11,813 nucleotides of DNA from contig DUJJ01000110.1 of the NCBI GenBank assembly GCA_013329865.1, positions 1 to 11,813 on the forward strand. The letters are read 5' to 3'. The DNA comes from Candidatus Poseidoniaceae archaeon. Lineage in GTDB: Archaea > Thermoplasmatota > Poseidoniia > Poseidoniales > Poseidoniaceae. Both the position numbers and the translations under genes were made by a program. Shown one piece after another: positions 1 to 11,172 of this stretch; position 1 is the stretch's first letter, and each line of letters starts with the position of its first letter. The notes beneath the pieces were generated by a model. The model had not been told where the DNA came from. It worked only from the letters and a program-made list of their open reading frames with translations, and did not search any database.

Positions 1-3522
<3,522 letters not shown>

Positions 3523-3526
<4 letters not shown>

Positions 3527-4854
3527 CGGTAATATCGACGGATTCAAATTGCATAACGAGTGTGGTTGAAACAACCGAAGCGCTGGAGTTGACACTTATG
3601 GATAGCAGTAAATTGATTTACGATTGGAATGTTATCGATTACGAAATAACGCGTAATCCTGCGAACCACCCACACAGTGTGTGGTTTGATGATGAGACAT
3701 TGCGTGATGGATTACAAAGCCCCAGCGCCAGAAACCCAACCATTGCTGAGAAAACCGAATTATTGTCATACATGGAAAGATTGGGTATTCAAAAGGTCGA
3801 CCTAGGCCTGCCTGGAGCAGGACCATTTCATCGTGAGCACATCAATGCAATGTTATCACATATTATCGATAACGAATATGAGATAAGACCAGGTGCTGCA
3901 GTCAGAACGTTGATGCAGGATATCGAGCCTTTGGTAGAAATGCAAGAAAATCACGGAATTCAGATTCAAGCCTCAGCATTCTTGGGTACTAGTCCCATTC
4001 GACAATATACTGAAGGTTGGACAATGGAGAAGCTAATCTCAACTATGGAGAAAGCTGTATCATATGCCGTTGAAAATGATGTACCAGTAATGTTTGTCAC
4101 CGAAGATACCACAAGGTCAAATCCTGAAGATGTCAAAGCAATTTATCAGCGAGCCATGGAATTAGGGGTCAGAAGGTTATGTGTCTGTGATACCTGTGGA
4201 CACGTTACTCCAAATGGGGTAAAGAAACTACTCCATTATATCGATGAGGAAGTTATCAAGGATGGGGGCTATCATCGCAGTGAAATCGAAGTCAACTGGC
4301 ACGGCCATCAAGACCGTGGATTAGGTGTTGCTAACAATATAGCAGCAGTTGAAGCTGGTGCTGACGTTATTCACGGGACTGCTCTTGGAGTTGGAGAACG
4401 AGCCGGGAATGCCCCGCTAGATCAAACCCTAGTCAATCTTAAACTGATGGGCATCATTGATAATGATCTAACATTGCTTGATGAATATACCAGGATTGCT
4501 AACAAATACATCGAGGTTCCACTGCCGAGGAACTATCCTGTTTTCGGCGAAGACGCCTTTGAAACCGGGACAGGTGTGCACGCCTCAGCTGTTATCAAGG
4601 CAATGAGAAAAGGCGACGATTGGCTGGCTGACAGGGTTTATTCAGGAGTTCCAGCTGGAGACTTTGGTCTTAAACAGGTAATACGAATTGGTCATATGGC
4701 TGGTCGCTCAAATATCATTTGGTGGCTTGAGCAAAATGGCTATGATGCTACTGAAGATCTAGTTTCACACTTGTTTGACGTGGCAAAATCTCAACGACGT
4801 AACATGCTGGACAGTGAAGTTGAAACAGCAGTCAATCAGTATCTATCCCAGTAA
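3523..4854 (+). CDS. DRE-TIM (HMGL-like) acyltransferase, 2-isopropylmalate synthase-like, lacking the regulatory domain
   Basis: A member of the family of TIM-barrel enzymes that condense acetyl-CoA with a 2-oxo acid (2-isopropylmalate, homocitrate, citramalate or Re-citrate synthases) or cleave the reverse product. Visible, numbered from the GTG, are DETLRDG (57-63, with the R-D pair), the metal-binding HGH followed by [10 protein letters not shown] (260-272), [10 protein letters not shown] (288-297) and TGVHAS (350-355). At 443 residues it has no C-terminal LeuA allosteric domain. The wording LIYDWN near the start, LRDGLQSPS and [13 protein letters not shown] recalls, from memory, bacterial proteins annotated as 2-isopropylmalate synthase; the substrate cannot be fixed from sequence. 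The GTG at 3523 overlaps the gyrA stop by 4 bases with GAGG 4 bases upstream. An ATG at 3598 with GGAG 9 bases upstream is a serious alternative, because recognisable family sequence begins just after it (418 residues). Confidence 0.85.
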
Positions 4855-6168
4855 TTACTCAAACTCTTGATAGGTGTCTAAGTTTTTTTGATTGGAAACT
4901 GCATTGACCCATTCACTGTCAACACTTCCGCCACTCCATTCACCATCGAGTGCAACCTCACTTACTTCGGTCTCTTCACGCCATGACGGTTTTTCATCGG
5001 AACCACAAACAATGAATTTACCGTTTGTGTCGATTTGCTCCTCAAGCAAGGAGATGTGTTTTGACACTGGAAGGAAATGACCAACAGGCATTCCCGATGC
5101 GGTGAATGGATTTGTTGCTGCACCAACCAATAATCCATCCTCGGGAGCAACAATATCAACGGTTAAGCCGGGTGTTGCAGGATCAGAAATCGTCGCAATA
5201 ACTTCTCCTTCCCGCATTACTGAGCCGGCAGAAACGAACATATCTAGCAGACCACCTTCTCCAGCCCTGAGCCATCTTGAACCACTTGCAAGCATTCTGA
5301 ACCGAGGCCTATTTGGTTTGCCTGGAATCATTCTGAGTGATTTCAAGACGTTTAGTACTCCGTGTATAGCGACTTTTACTGTCGAATTGTCAATGAGATT
5401 AGCTCCGCCACCCTCGTAAGTTATTGCAGGAATATCATGCTCGTTTGCTGCTTTGCGCAGCGAACCTGAGGGTGCCTTTGAGTCAAGCAGAATTTCAATA
5501 CCGAACGCTTTTGCCAAAATATTGGAACCAGCGTGAGTAAGGTTGACCCTCAATTGAGGCATATTAGCGCGACCTTTTGCCGCACTGTGAAGGTCAATTA
5601 TGGCGTCAGAGTCTTTTAGTAGGTATTTCCATACTTGTGCAGCAACTCGTTTGGTTGTAGAGCCTTTGTAATCACCGGGGAAATTTCTGTTTAGATCTCG
5701 GCCGTCGGGGAAATACCTAGATTTGCCTCGATATCCGGGAAGGTTGACCACTGGAACAATGCGTATGGTGCCAGCAAGTTGCTTTGGGTCTAGAGGTTTA
5801 CCAATATCGGTAAATGAATTTGATAATAAGTGGGTACAAGCCGATGCTCCCGTCAATTCATCGCCGTGTATACCACCCAATATGGTGATTGTCGGACCAG
5901 GTCTAATACCGTGTAGAACGGTTATTGGTATTGGCCACGGGTCACCTAAATCTACCTCTAGAAGAGGTAGCAGAATAGTCCTGATCGTTCCAGGCTTTAT
6001 GGTCTTTCGAATTAGTTTGATGTTTCCCCATTCCGCCGTCCGATCCCAGTCTGGTCGATCCTCTGTTTGATGTGCAGCGAGTGCTTCCTGAATCGCGATT
6101 TTCCGGCGTTTAGGTAATTCATGTGCAAGACGAACTTTGGTCTTCTTGACTTTCTTCCGTTCGGCCAT
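4855..6168 (-). CDS. Succinylglutamate desuccinylase/aspartoacylase-family zinc deacylase (M14 fold)
   Basis: A 437-residue zinc hydrolase of the AstE/AspA branch of the M14 carboxypeptidase fold, expected to cleave an N-acyl amide. Motifs in order: GGIHGDE (98-104; H101 and E104 as zinc ligands), DGRDLNRNFPG (155-165, substrate-binding arginine region), DLHSA (192-196; H194 as third ligand) and YEGGG (251-255; E252 as likely general base). Residues about 295-365 form a Gly- and Val-rich beta domain of the barrel-sandwich type usual in this family (for example SAGSVMREGEVIATI). The N-terminus is rich in Lys and Arg and has no signal peptide, so a cytoplasmic location is likely. The start ATG has no clear Shine-Dalgarno sequence. 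The stop codon directly abuts the stop of the convergent acyltransferase. No RimK-type ligase, a frequent partner of this family, lies nearby, so the natural substrate is unknown. Confidence 0.85.
   Translation of the reverse strand: MAERKKVKKTKVRLAHELPKRRKIAIQEALAAHQTEDRPDWDRTAEWGNIKLIRKTIKPGTIRTILLPLLEVDLGDPWPIPITVLHGIRPGPTITILGGIHGDELTGASACTHLLSNSFTDIGKPLDPKQLAGTIRIVPVVNLPGYRGKSRYFPDGRDLNRNFPGDYKGSTTKRVAAQVWKYLLKDSDAIIDLHSAAKGRANMPQLRVNLTHAGSNILAKAFGIEILLDSKAPSGSLRKAANEHDIPAITYEGGGANLIDNSTVKVAIHGVLNVLKSLRMIPGKPNRPRFRMLASGSRWLRAGEGGLLDMFVSAGSVMREGEVIATISDPATPGLTVDIVAPEDGLLVGAATNPFTASGMPVGHFLPVSKHISLLEEQIDTNGKFIVCGSDEKPSWREETEVSEVALDGEWSGGSVDSEWVNAVSNQKNLDTYQEFE
4883..4889 (+). terminator. 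Oligo-T terminator candidate for the gyrase/acyltransferase unit
   Basis: A run of seven T on the + strand lies 28 bases after the acyltransferase stop, inside the 3' end of the opposite deacylase gene, where it encodes Lys-Asn. Archaeal RNA polymerase terminates at oligo-T without needing a hairpin. There is no experimental support. Confidence 0.4.
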
Positions 6169-6256
6169 GGTTGCCCGACTACCTACTTATCAATGAATGA
6201 TGCGATTAGTAGTAAACAAACGCAATTAACAAAGACATTCGCTGTGTAGGGTGACT
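6169..6256. promoter_or_regulatory. Divergent intergenic region (deacylase / thioesterase)
   Basis: These 88 bases separate the starts of two divergent genes, so promoters for both must lie here. The stretch 6209-6234 is AT-rich and could hold the thioesterase TATA element, but I see no unambiguous TATA box, operator or RNA gene. Confidence 0.3.
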
Positions 6257-6724
6257 ATGGCAGAAAAATGCGTCCAGCAAGAATATGCTCCAAATTCAAT
6301 TTGTTTTGGCTGTGGCCCAGCAAACAAGGCAGGATTACAGATAGAAAGTCACAGAATAGATAATGGTTTGATAATGGAATACCTACCTAATGAAACCCAT
6401 CAAGCCTTTCCAGGAATGATAAATGGCGGTATTATCGGGACACTACTCGATTGTCATGGCAATTGGACAGCAGCAATAGCCTTGATGGATGAAAAAAATC
6501 TACCTGAGCCTCCATGCACCGTAACAGCGTCATACTCAGTAATACTGAGAAGGCCAACACCTCTAGGTGAAAACCTAATCGTCACTAGTCAAATAAATGA
6601 AATTGATGGCGATAAGGTAAAAGTCGATTTGCTGCTCGAAGCCGAAGGGAAAGTCTGCGCGAGTGGGACCGGACTTTTTGTGGCAGTGAAGGAAGGACAT
6701 CCTGCTTATCACAGGTGGCATTAA
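6257..6724 (+). CDS. Hot-dog fold thioesterase (PaaI/4HBT-like)
   Basis: A 155-residue single-domain hot-dog protein predicted to hydrolyse an acyl-CoA thioester. The N-terminal CFGCGPANKAGL (16-27) matches the C-x-x-C-G-x-x-N-x-x-G-L signature of one acyl-CoA thioesterase subgroup. FPGMINGGIIGTLLDCHG (51-68) is the loop and central helix of the fold, with D65 at the position of the usual catalytic acid. The later strands follow as TVTASYSVILRRPTP and the terminal KVCASGTGLFVAV. ATG 6257 is preferred; a GTG at 6251 would add two residues, and the AGGGTGA across it may act as ribosome binding site. The next gene starts 4 bases after the stop, so the two are probably cotranscribed. The substrate cannot be inferred. 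Confidence 0.85.
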   Translation: MAEKCVQQEYAPNSICFGCGPANKAGLQIESHRIDNGLIMEYLPNETHQAFPGMINGGIIGTLLDCHGNWTAAIALMDEKNLPEPPCTVTASYSVILRRPTPLGENLIVTSQINEIDGDKVKVDLLLEAEGKVCASGTGLFVAVKEGHPAYHRWH

Positions 6725-6728
6725 ACTA

Positions 6729-7259
6729 ATGGCAAAACCGAGTGATGTTCAACTAGTTCAATTGAATGAGCTACGTGGTCTGGTAATCGGCATAATGAGT
6801 GATATGGTTGCATGGCGAGACCATGATTTAAGTGAATTGTATAACATTGATCTGGGAGTCTTAAGGAAAAATGCGACGCAACGACACGGCGTGACTAGGT
6901 GGAGAAAAGGTGTCAGCGGTGATGAATTAACGTTAGAAAATATACATACTATTGAATTACATCCTGAATTGTTGAAACAACAGTGGAATCCTTATGCAGC
7001 ATTTGTCCTCCACCATGAATTCATTCATGCGCTTGGCTATCGTGAACACAATAGGCTATTCCGATCCCTTGAACATTCATGGCCCGGTCTAGATGCGGGT
7101 GAGTTGGGACCTAAGTTCACAGAATATTTACGACGTAAATCCGCAAAGTGGCTTTGGGTTTGTCATGACTGTAATACCGAATTTCCACGTAAGAAGCCTA
7201 GCCGCGGGGGCTTCAAGTGTCGAAGTTGTGGAACAGTATTAATCGATGTCAAGCTGTAA
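6729..7259 (+). CDS. SprT-like zinc metalloprotease with C-terminal zinc ribbon
   Basis: A 176-residue protein with a gluzincin/SprT-type active site: HEFIH (96-100) with H107 seven residues on (in GYREHNRLF) as likely third zinc ligand, and catalytic E97. A C-terminal zinc ribbon follows, C145-x2-C148 and C164-x2-C167. This layout matches small SprT-like proteins; the eukaryotic relative Spartan degrades proteins crosslinked to DNA. A role in DNA-protein crosslink repair is inference here, since bacterial and archaeal SprT-like proteins are poorly characterised. The gene follows the thioesterase by 4 bases without an obvious Shine-Dalgarno sequence. Its stop is 2 bases from the stop of the convergent membrane protein gene. 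No signal peptide or membrane segment is seen, so it is cytoplasmic. Confidence 0.8.
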   Translation: MAKPSDVQLVQLNELRGLVIGIMSDMVAWRDHDLSELYNIDLGVLRKNATQRHGVTRWRKGVSGDELTLENIHTIELHPELLKQQWNPYAAFVLHHEFIHALGYREHNRLFRSLEHSWPGLDAGELGPKFTEYLRRKSAKWLWVCHDCNTEFPRKKPSRGGFKCRSCGTVLIDVKL

Positions 7260-7261
7260 AC

Positions 7262-7885
7262 TTATTTTTTCGATTTCTTGCCTTTAGCTTTCTTCTGGGC
7301 GGTTTCAACCGCTTCATCGGCGTCCATATCAGCTTCTTCAGCAGCCTTTTTTATGCTTGATTTCTCATCATCGGTAATCTTGCCGTCTTCTGCTGCAGAT
7401 TTCATTGCTGCTTCTACATTCATCCTTGCTGCTTCCTCATCTGAAATACCCAAAGCGGTTTGGAAAGATTTCAGTTCGTTTAGTTCTGCTTGAGTGATTA
7501 CTCCATCAGACCACGCAGTTTCATACGCTTCAATTAAGAATTCACGATATGCCTGTGGATTGATTAACACGTCACGAATTAATCCGTGGTTTGGACCTGA
7601 ATCGATACTCTGAGACATATCTAGTATGGCAATTGACCTTCTTACCTCTTTGACTGCCATGTCTTTCAAGCCATGTCCAGCCCAAACTGCCCCGGCAGCG
7701 ACAACTGCTGCGGCAAACCACCTCATGATGTTTTCATCGACTAAATCCCCTGGCTCGATTAGGTGGAATATACCGAGCACTGCCATTGCAGCACCGCACA
7801 TGACCTCCACCCAGTCATTCAAATCGGGCTCGTCGTCAAAAACAGACAAACGATCTTCGACCATAGAGTCAATATCATCGCTCAT
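7262..7885 (-). CDS. Two-helix membrane protein with duplicated TerB-like Asp-Gly motif
   Basis: A 207-residue protein of unknown function. After an acidic N-terminus there are two hydrophobic segments (about 25-44 and 55-73) that should form a membrane hairpin. A helical cytoplasmic region follows, with two similar stretches, SDGVITQAELNELK (126-139) and EDGKITDDEKSSIK (166-179). Both keep D-G-x-I-T-x-x-E and both end in a D-x-x-E-A or D-E-A-type acidic turn, so they look like an internal duplication. The D-G-x-I-x-x-x-E pattern resembles TerB-like (tellurite resistance) domains. It is not a full EF-hand, because loop positions 1 and 3 lack acidic residues. The C-terminus is a lysine-rich tail (KKAKGKKSKK) that could contact nucleic acid or lipid head groups. 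The gene is divergent from hel308 and convergent with the SprT-like gene. The ATG has no Shine-Dalgarno sequence. Confidence 0.75.
   Translation of the reverse strand: MSDDIDSMVEDRLSVFDDEPDLNDWVEVMCGAAMAVLGIFHLIEPGDLVDENIMRWFAAAVVAAGAVWAGHGLKDMAVKEVRRSIAILDMSQSIDSGPNHGLIRDVLINPQAYREFLIEAYETAWSDGVITQAELNELKSFQTALGISDEEAARMNVEAAMKSAAEDGKITDDEKSSIKKAAEEADMDADEAVETAQKKAKGKKSKK
7265..7270 (+). terminator. Oligo-T terminator candidate for the thioesterase/SprT-like unit
   Basis: Six T on the + strand begin 6 bases after the SprT-like stop, inside the last lysine codons of the opposite gene. This is consistent with archaeal oligo-T termination. Confidence 0.4.
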
Positions 7886-7928
7886 GTTACTAATGCAGGA
7901 ATCGAAAGGTCTTATTGATGTCGGAGTG

Positions 7929-7938
7929 TTATAATTAT
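7929..7938 (+). promoter_or_regulatory. TATA element, probably hel308 promoter (palindromic core)
   Basis: TTATAATTAT resembles an archaeal TATA box. Transcription would start about 25 bases downstream, near 7955-7965, leaving a leader of about 30 bases that carries the Shine-Dalgarno sequence at 7982-7987. The core ATAATTAT (7931-7938) reads the same on both strands, so it could also serve the divergent membrane protein gene, whose ATG is 46 bases away. Confidence 0.5.
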
Positions 7939-7981
7939 GCGCTGTCCTTTTGGACTATTGGCAACCCACTGGTAACATGGC

Positions 7982-7987
7982 AGGTGA
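7982..7987 (+). promoter_or_regulatory. Shine-Dalgarno sequence for hel308
   Basis: AGGTGA lies 4 bases before the ATG at 7992. It favours this start over an in-frame TTG at 7950, which would lie upstream of the expected transcript start, and over the ATG at 7977. Confidence 0.65.
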
Positions 7988-7991
7988 AACT

Positions 7992-10565
7992 ATGTCAATT
8001 AATGACTTGGATTTACCTCAAAAAGCTAGGCAATTTTTTAGCAAGCAATGGGGTATAGAAAGGCTTCATCCACCACAAACTGAATCGATTGGACCAATTT
8101 TCTCGGGCCGCAGTGCACTCATTGCCATCCCCACCGCAAGTGGTAAATCGCTCATCGCATATCTTGGCATACTTCGCAAACTATTGTTGGAGGAGGTTGG
8201 TTCCAAAGCAGTATATATCGTACCGCTCAAAGCACTAGCGACCGAGAAGTATGACGAATTGACACAGCTTGGAAAAGCCCTCAACCTGACAATCGGTCTC
8301 GGTATTGGTGACGCAACCTCCGAGGCGAAGAAAATCAATGAGTGTGACATACTAGTCTGTACTTCAGAGAAGCTTGATTCATTGATCAGAAACAGATCAG
8401 AAACAATGTCAAATGTTTCAATAATTATTGCTGATGAGTTCCACTTATTGAACGACGCTTCAAGAGGTCCAACTTTGGAAATTAATCTCACCAAACTACG
8501 TTACCTCAAGCCTAATGCCCAGATAATAGCCTTGTCAGCAACTGTCGGTAACTGCGCAGAACTTGCAAACTGGCTAGATGCAGAACTGATTATTTCTGAC
8601 TGGCGCCCAGTGGCTTTGGAATACAGCACTTTCCATGACTTGCACATTGAACCTAGGTTAATCCAGTCATCAGCCCGCAGTTCTGAACCCGGGAACCTCA
8701 AACCCCCAAGAGACCTAGTTGGACCCAAATCACACCCAACTTGGGTGGCATTAGAAGATACACTGGATTCACAGGGACAACTACTAATTTTCGTTGGCAC
8801 CAGAAAAAGCGCCGAATCAGAGGCCCTAAAATTGTCAAAAAGGGTGCAAAAAAAGCTGGCGAAAGAAAATCCCGATAAACTAAATCAATTCGCTACAGTT
8901 ACTGCTTCTATAGAGGGTGCAAGACAGTCGGCGATGGCTGAAAAACTAGTTGAGTGCTTGAGGGGTGGGGTCGCATTTCATCATGCTGGCTTGACTCATA
9001 GCCAGCGCAAGACGATTGAGCAGGCGTTCAAAAGTGGAATTATAACCTGCCTTACTGCAACTCCAACCTTGGCTGCGGGGGTCAATCTTCCTGCTAGAAG
9101 AGTCCTAGTGAGGGACATTAAACGGTGGGATGACGGTATGAGTAGGCCTTTACCGGTTATGGAAATTAGGCAAATGTTAGGCCGTGCAGGCCGTCCAAAA
9201 TACGATGATTTTGGCGAGGCATGGGTATTGTGTAAAGGAACTGATGGTTGGGAAGTAGCGGATATGGTTAGTGAAAAATATTTCTTTGGTGAGGTTGAAC
9301 CAATTATATCCAAGTTATCCGGGGAACCAGCACTCAGGACTCATATTCTCGCTATCATTGCTTCCGGTGGTATTCAACACCGGGGTGAAATAGGTGATTT
9401 TTTTGCCGCCACATTTCTAGGACATTCCACACCTAGTCAATTATTAAATGAGAAGATTGATGAGACAATTAGGTGGTTAGTAGAAGAGCGTTTCATTAGA
9501 AAGCTAGGCGTTGATGATGATTACGTTATCAGCAAATCTGGGGATGATGCAGAAGATGTTGACCATTGGGATGATTCTATTCCACTTTGGGCTAGTGCTG
9601 CTCAGAGTATACCTGGGGTTGAGGTTTCAGAACAAAGTATGTCTGAACCAAGCAGTAGAACCTCAGCCTACAACAAGATAGAATTTGGATTCAGTCCAGC
9701 GACTAATCTCAATAATACAGGAGCTTGGAAAGTCAAGGAGCACCCAAATGCGTCAGGTATGAAATTTGAGGCGACTGCAATGGGAGAGAGAATAACTCAA
9801 TTGTATCTTGATCCACTCTCAGCATCGGTGATTAGAACTGGTCTGCGTAGAGCAGTTCGACGGTTGGTCAAGGATATTGGTCCAGTGACAAACTTTGGTT
9901 TGTTGCATCTTGCCACCGCAACACCTGATTTCACCTCTTTGTGGGCTAAGAATTCTGAAATGGAAATTAACTCCAAATTATGGATTAAAACCAACTCAGT
10001 TGAAGATGAGTTACTAGCAGATTCTAGTTATGATGAAATGTTACTATCGAATGTAAAATCAGCTTGGATGGTAGAGATGTGGTCATCGGAGGATAACATC
10101 CGTTCTATAGAGAAAGAATTGGACGTGAATCCTGGTGATATCCACTATCGTGTCGACATAATGGAATGGCTAATCCACTCTGCTAGAGAGGTTATGCTGA
10201 CAGATGACGTGTTTTCAGATGATCATATGACTCAAATCGCCACCATAGTGAGGCAACTAGACGTCTTGAGGTTAAGAGTTAGGCACGGATGCAGAGAGGA
10301 CTTACTATCCTTAGTCAACATTCCAAATGTTGGCAGAATGAGGGCTAGAGAGTTATCTAAACTTGGCATTAGAAATCCAAATGATGTGGCTAGTATGAGT
10401 AAGAAACAGATTTCTGAAGTGCTCAAGATTAGAGGATGGGGTCCACAATTACTGGACAAAATATTGCTTGAGGTGAATAAAGTATTGCGGAAGTCAGGAG
10501 GCAAAACCAAGCAAAAAAGGCGTGATGATGTCCCGCTTGATGGGGAAGATGATGCGGATTATTGA
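7992..10565 (+). CDS. hel308: Hel308-type superfamily 2 DNA helicase
   Basis: An ATP-dependent 3'-5' DNA helicase of the Ski2-like family, 857 residues from the preferred ATG, implicated in restart of stalled replication forks and in recombination control. Motifs in order, numbered from ATG 7992: a Q-motif region LHPPQTESI, Walker A PTASGKS (47-53), motif Ia VPLKALATEK, Walker B DEFH (148-151; Hel308 usually has Ile or Val at the third position), motif III SATVGN (182-187), motif IV FVGTRKSAESEA, motif V TPTLAAGVNLPARR and motif VI QMLGRAGRP. A winged-helix and ratchet region follows (LYLDPLSASVIRTGLRRA). The C-terminal helix-hairpin-helix domain holds the diagnostic R-A-R motif (784-786), the autoinhibitory element of Hel308, then a basic and acidic tail. 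The first domains and the RAR motif make Lhr or other Ski2 helicases unlikely. cgi121 follows 25 bases downstream. Confidence 0.95.
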   Translation: MSINDLDLPQKARQFFSKQWGIERLHPPQTESIGPIFSGRSALIAIPTASGKSLIAYLGILRKLLLEEVGSKAVYIVPLKALATEKYDELTQLGKALNLTIGLGIGDATSEAKKINECDILVCTSEKLDSLIRNRSETMSNVSIIIADEFHLLNDASRGPTLEINLTKLRYLKPNAQIIALSATVGNCAELANWLDAELIISDWRPVALEYSTFHDLHIEPRLIQSSARSSEPGNLKPPRDLVGPKSHPTWVALEDTLDSQGQLLIFVGTRKSAESEALKLSKRVQKKLAKENPDKLNQFATVTASIEGARQSAMAEKLVECLRGGVAFHHAGLTHSQRKTIEQAFKSGIITCLTATPTLAAGVNLPARRVLVRDIKRWDDGMSRPLPVMEIRQMLGRAGRPKYDDFGEAWVLCKGTDGWEVADMVSEKYFFGEVEPIISKLSGEPALRTHILAIIASGGIQHRGEIGDFFAATFLGHSTPSQLLNEKIDETIRWLVEERFIRKLGVDDDYVISKSGDDAEDVDHWDDSIPLWASAAQSIPGVEVSEQSMSEPSSRTSAYNKIEFGFSPATNLNNTGAWKVKEHPNASGMKFEATAMGERITQLYLDPLSASVIRTGLRRAVRRLVKDIGPVTNFGLLHLATATPDFTSLWAKNSEMEINSKLWIKTNSVEDELLADSSYDEMLLSNVKSAWMVEMWSSEDNIRSIEKELDVNPGDIHYRVDIMEWLIHSAREVMLTDDVFSDDHMTQIATIVRQLDVLRLRVRHGCREDLLSLVNIPNVGRMRARELSKLGIRNPNDVASMSKKQISEVLKIRGWGPQLLDKILLEVNKVLRKSGGKTKQKRRDDVPLDGEDDADY

Positions 10566-10590
10566 ATAACCAATAATATCACGGTTAAGT

Positions 10591-11127
10591 ATGGAGATGC
10601 CGCACTTTCCATGTTTCAAGGTCGACTTATCAAAGTCTGTGAATAATTTAATTCAACAATTTATTGACGTCAGGCCGAACCAAAATTGGCTCCTATTAGC
10701 CGATTATGCCGCTCAAACACAACAACAATTGTGGACCGCTTGGTTGCTTTGCCAACGTGCTTTTGAACAAAATCGCGCTCTTGCAAGATCTCTCGATGCC
10801 GAATTTTTGCGCTACATTGCTGCAACACACCACGTTTCTGAGGCCTTCAGAAAGGTGGGGATAAGCGATAATCACGAGCGTGCATGGATTGTTAATTTAC
10901 CAGAGTATGAGAAAGTAAATGGTGAGATGGTTCCTTTATGTGACGATGATATAACAGCAGCTGTGGTTGATAATCTTTGTAACAAATTGAATCTCTCTAT
11001 AATCGATGGTTCGCCAGAGTTAACAGTTCATGGCCTAAACAAATTGGGTTTGAAAGTTGATGTAATTAGTGAAAACACTGGTGATTTACTGGTTGGTCTG
11101 ACTATTTCAACCGAACTTAATTCATAA
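10591..11127 (+). CDS. cgi121: KEOPS complex subunit Cgi121
   Basis: A 178-residue protein matching the Cgi121/TPRKB family, the KEOPS subunit that binds Bud32 and recruits tRNA by its 3' end for N6-threonylcarbamoyladenosine (t6A) formation at A37. The diagnostic stretch is residues 69-92, with EFLRYIAATHHVSEAFRKVG matching the family pattern of E-x-L-R-Y-hydrophobic-A/G-T followed by I/V-x-x-A and V-G. The family is otherwise weakly conserved, and the identification rests on this motif, the length and the position after hel308, a neighbourhood I recall from other Euryarchaeota. ATG 10591 is used; ATG 10597 would shorten it by two residues. No Shine-Dalgarno sequence is visible, and the gap to hel308 is only 25 bases, so cotranscription is likely. 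The partners Kae1, Bud32 and Pcc1 are not in the window. Confidence 0.8.
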   Translation: MEMPHFPCFKVDLSKSVNNLIQQFIDVRPNQNWLLLADYAAQTQQQLWTAWLLCQRAFEQNRALARSLDAEFLRYIAATHHVSEAFRKVGISDNHERAWIVNLPEYEKVNGEMVPLCDDDITAAVVDNLCNKLNLSIIDGSPELTVHGLNKLGLKVDVISENTGDLLVGLTISTELNS

Positions 11128-11172
11128 TCATACCAAAGAAGCATTCAAACACCATAATCACTTGGCCTGTAT

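Noticed and set aside
4892..5419. Open frames on the + strand within the minus-strand deacylase gene
   Set aside because: They are antisense shadows of a gene with complete zinc-hydrolase motifs; their translations show no family motifs.
5952..5970. Perfect 8-base inverted repeat CTACCTCT / AGAGGTAG with a 3-base loop
   Set aside because: It lies well inside the deacylase coding region (residues Leu-Leu-Pro-Leu-Leu-Glu-Val), has no T-run after it and no gene boundary nearby; a hairpin of this size is expected by chance.
6169..6256. Possible small RNA or tRNA gene in the intergenic gap
   Set aside because: Only 88 bases, with no cloverleaf, no conserved TTC-type loop and no strong hairpin; divergent promoters explain the space.
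7430..7510. EF-hand in the membrane protein at the SDGVITQAELNE stretch
   Set aside because: Positions 1 and 3 of the loop are not acidic (Thr and Trp), so the canonical calcium site is incomplete; a TerB-like reading fits better.
7950..7991. Extended hel308 start at TTG 7950, adding 14 residues
   Set aside because: It would lie before or at the transcript start expected from the TATA element, has no Shine-Dalgarno sequence, and the ATG at 7992 has AGGTGA at good spacing.
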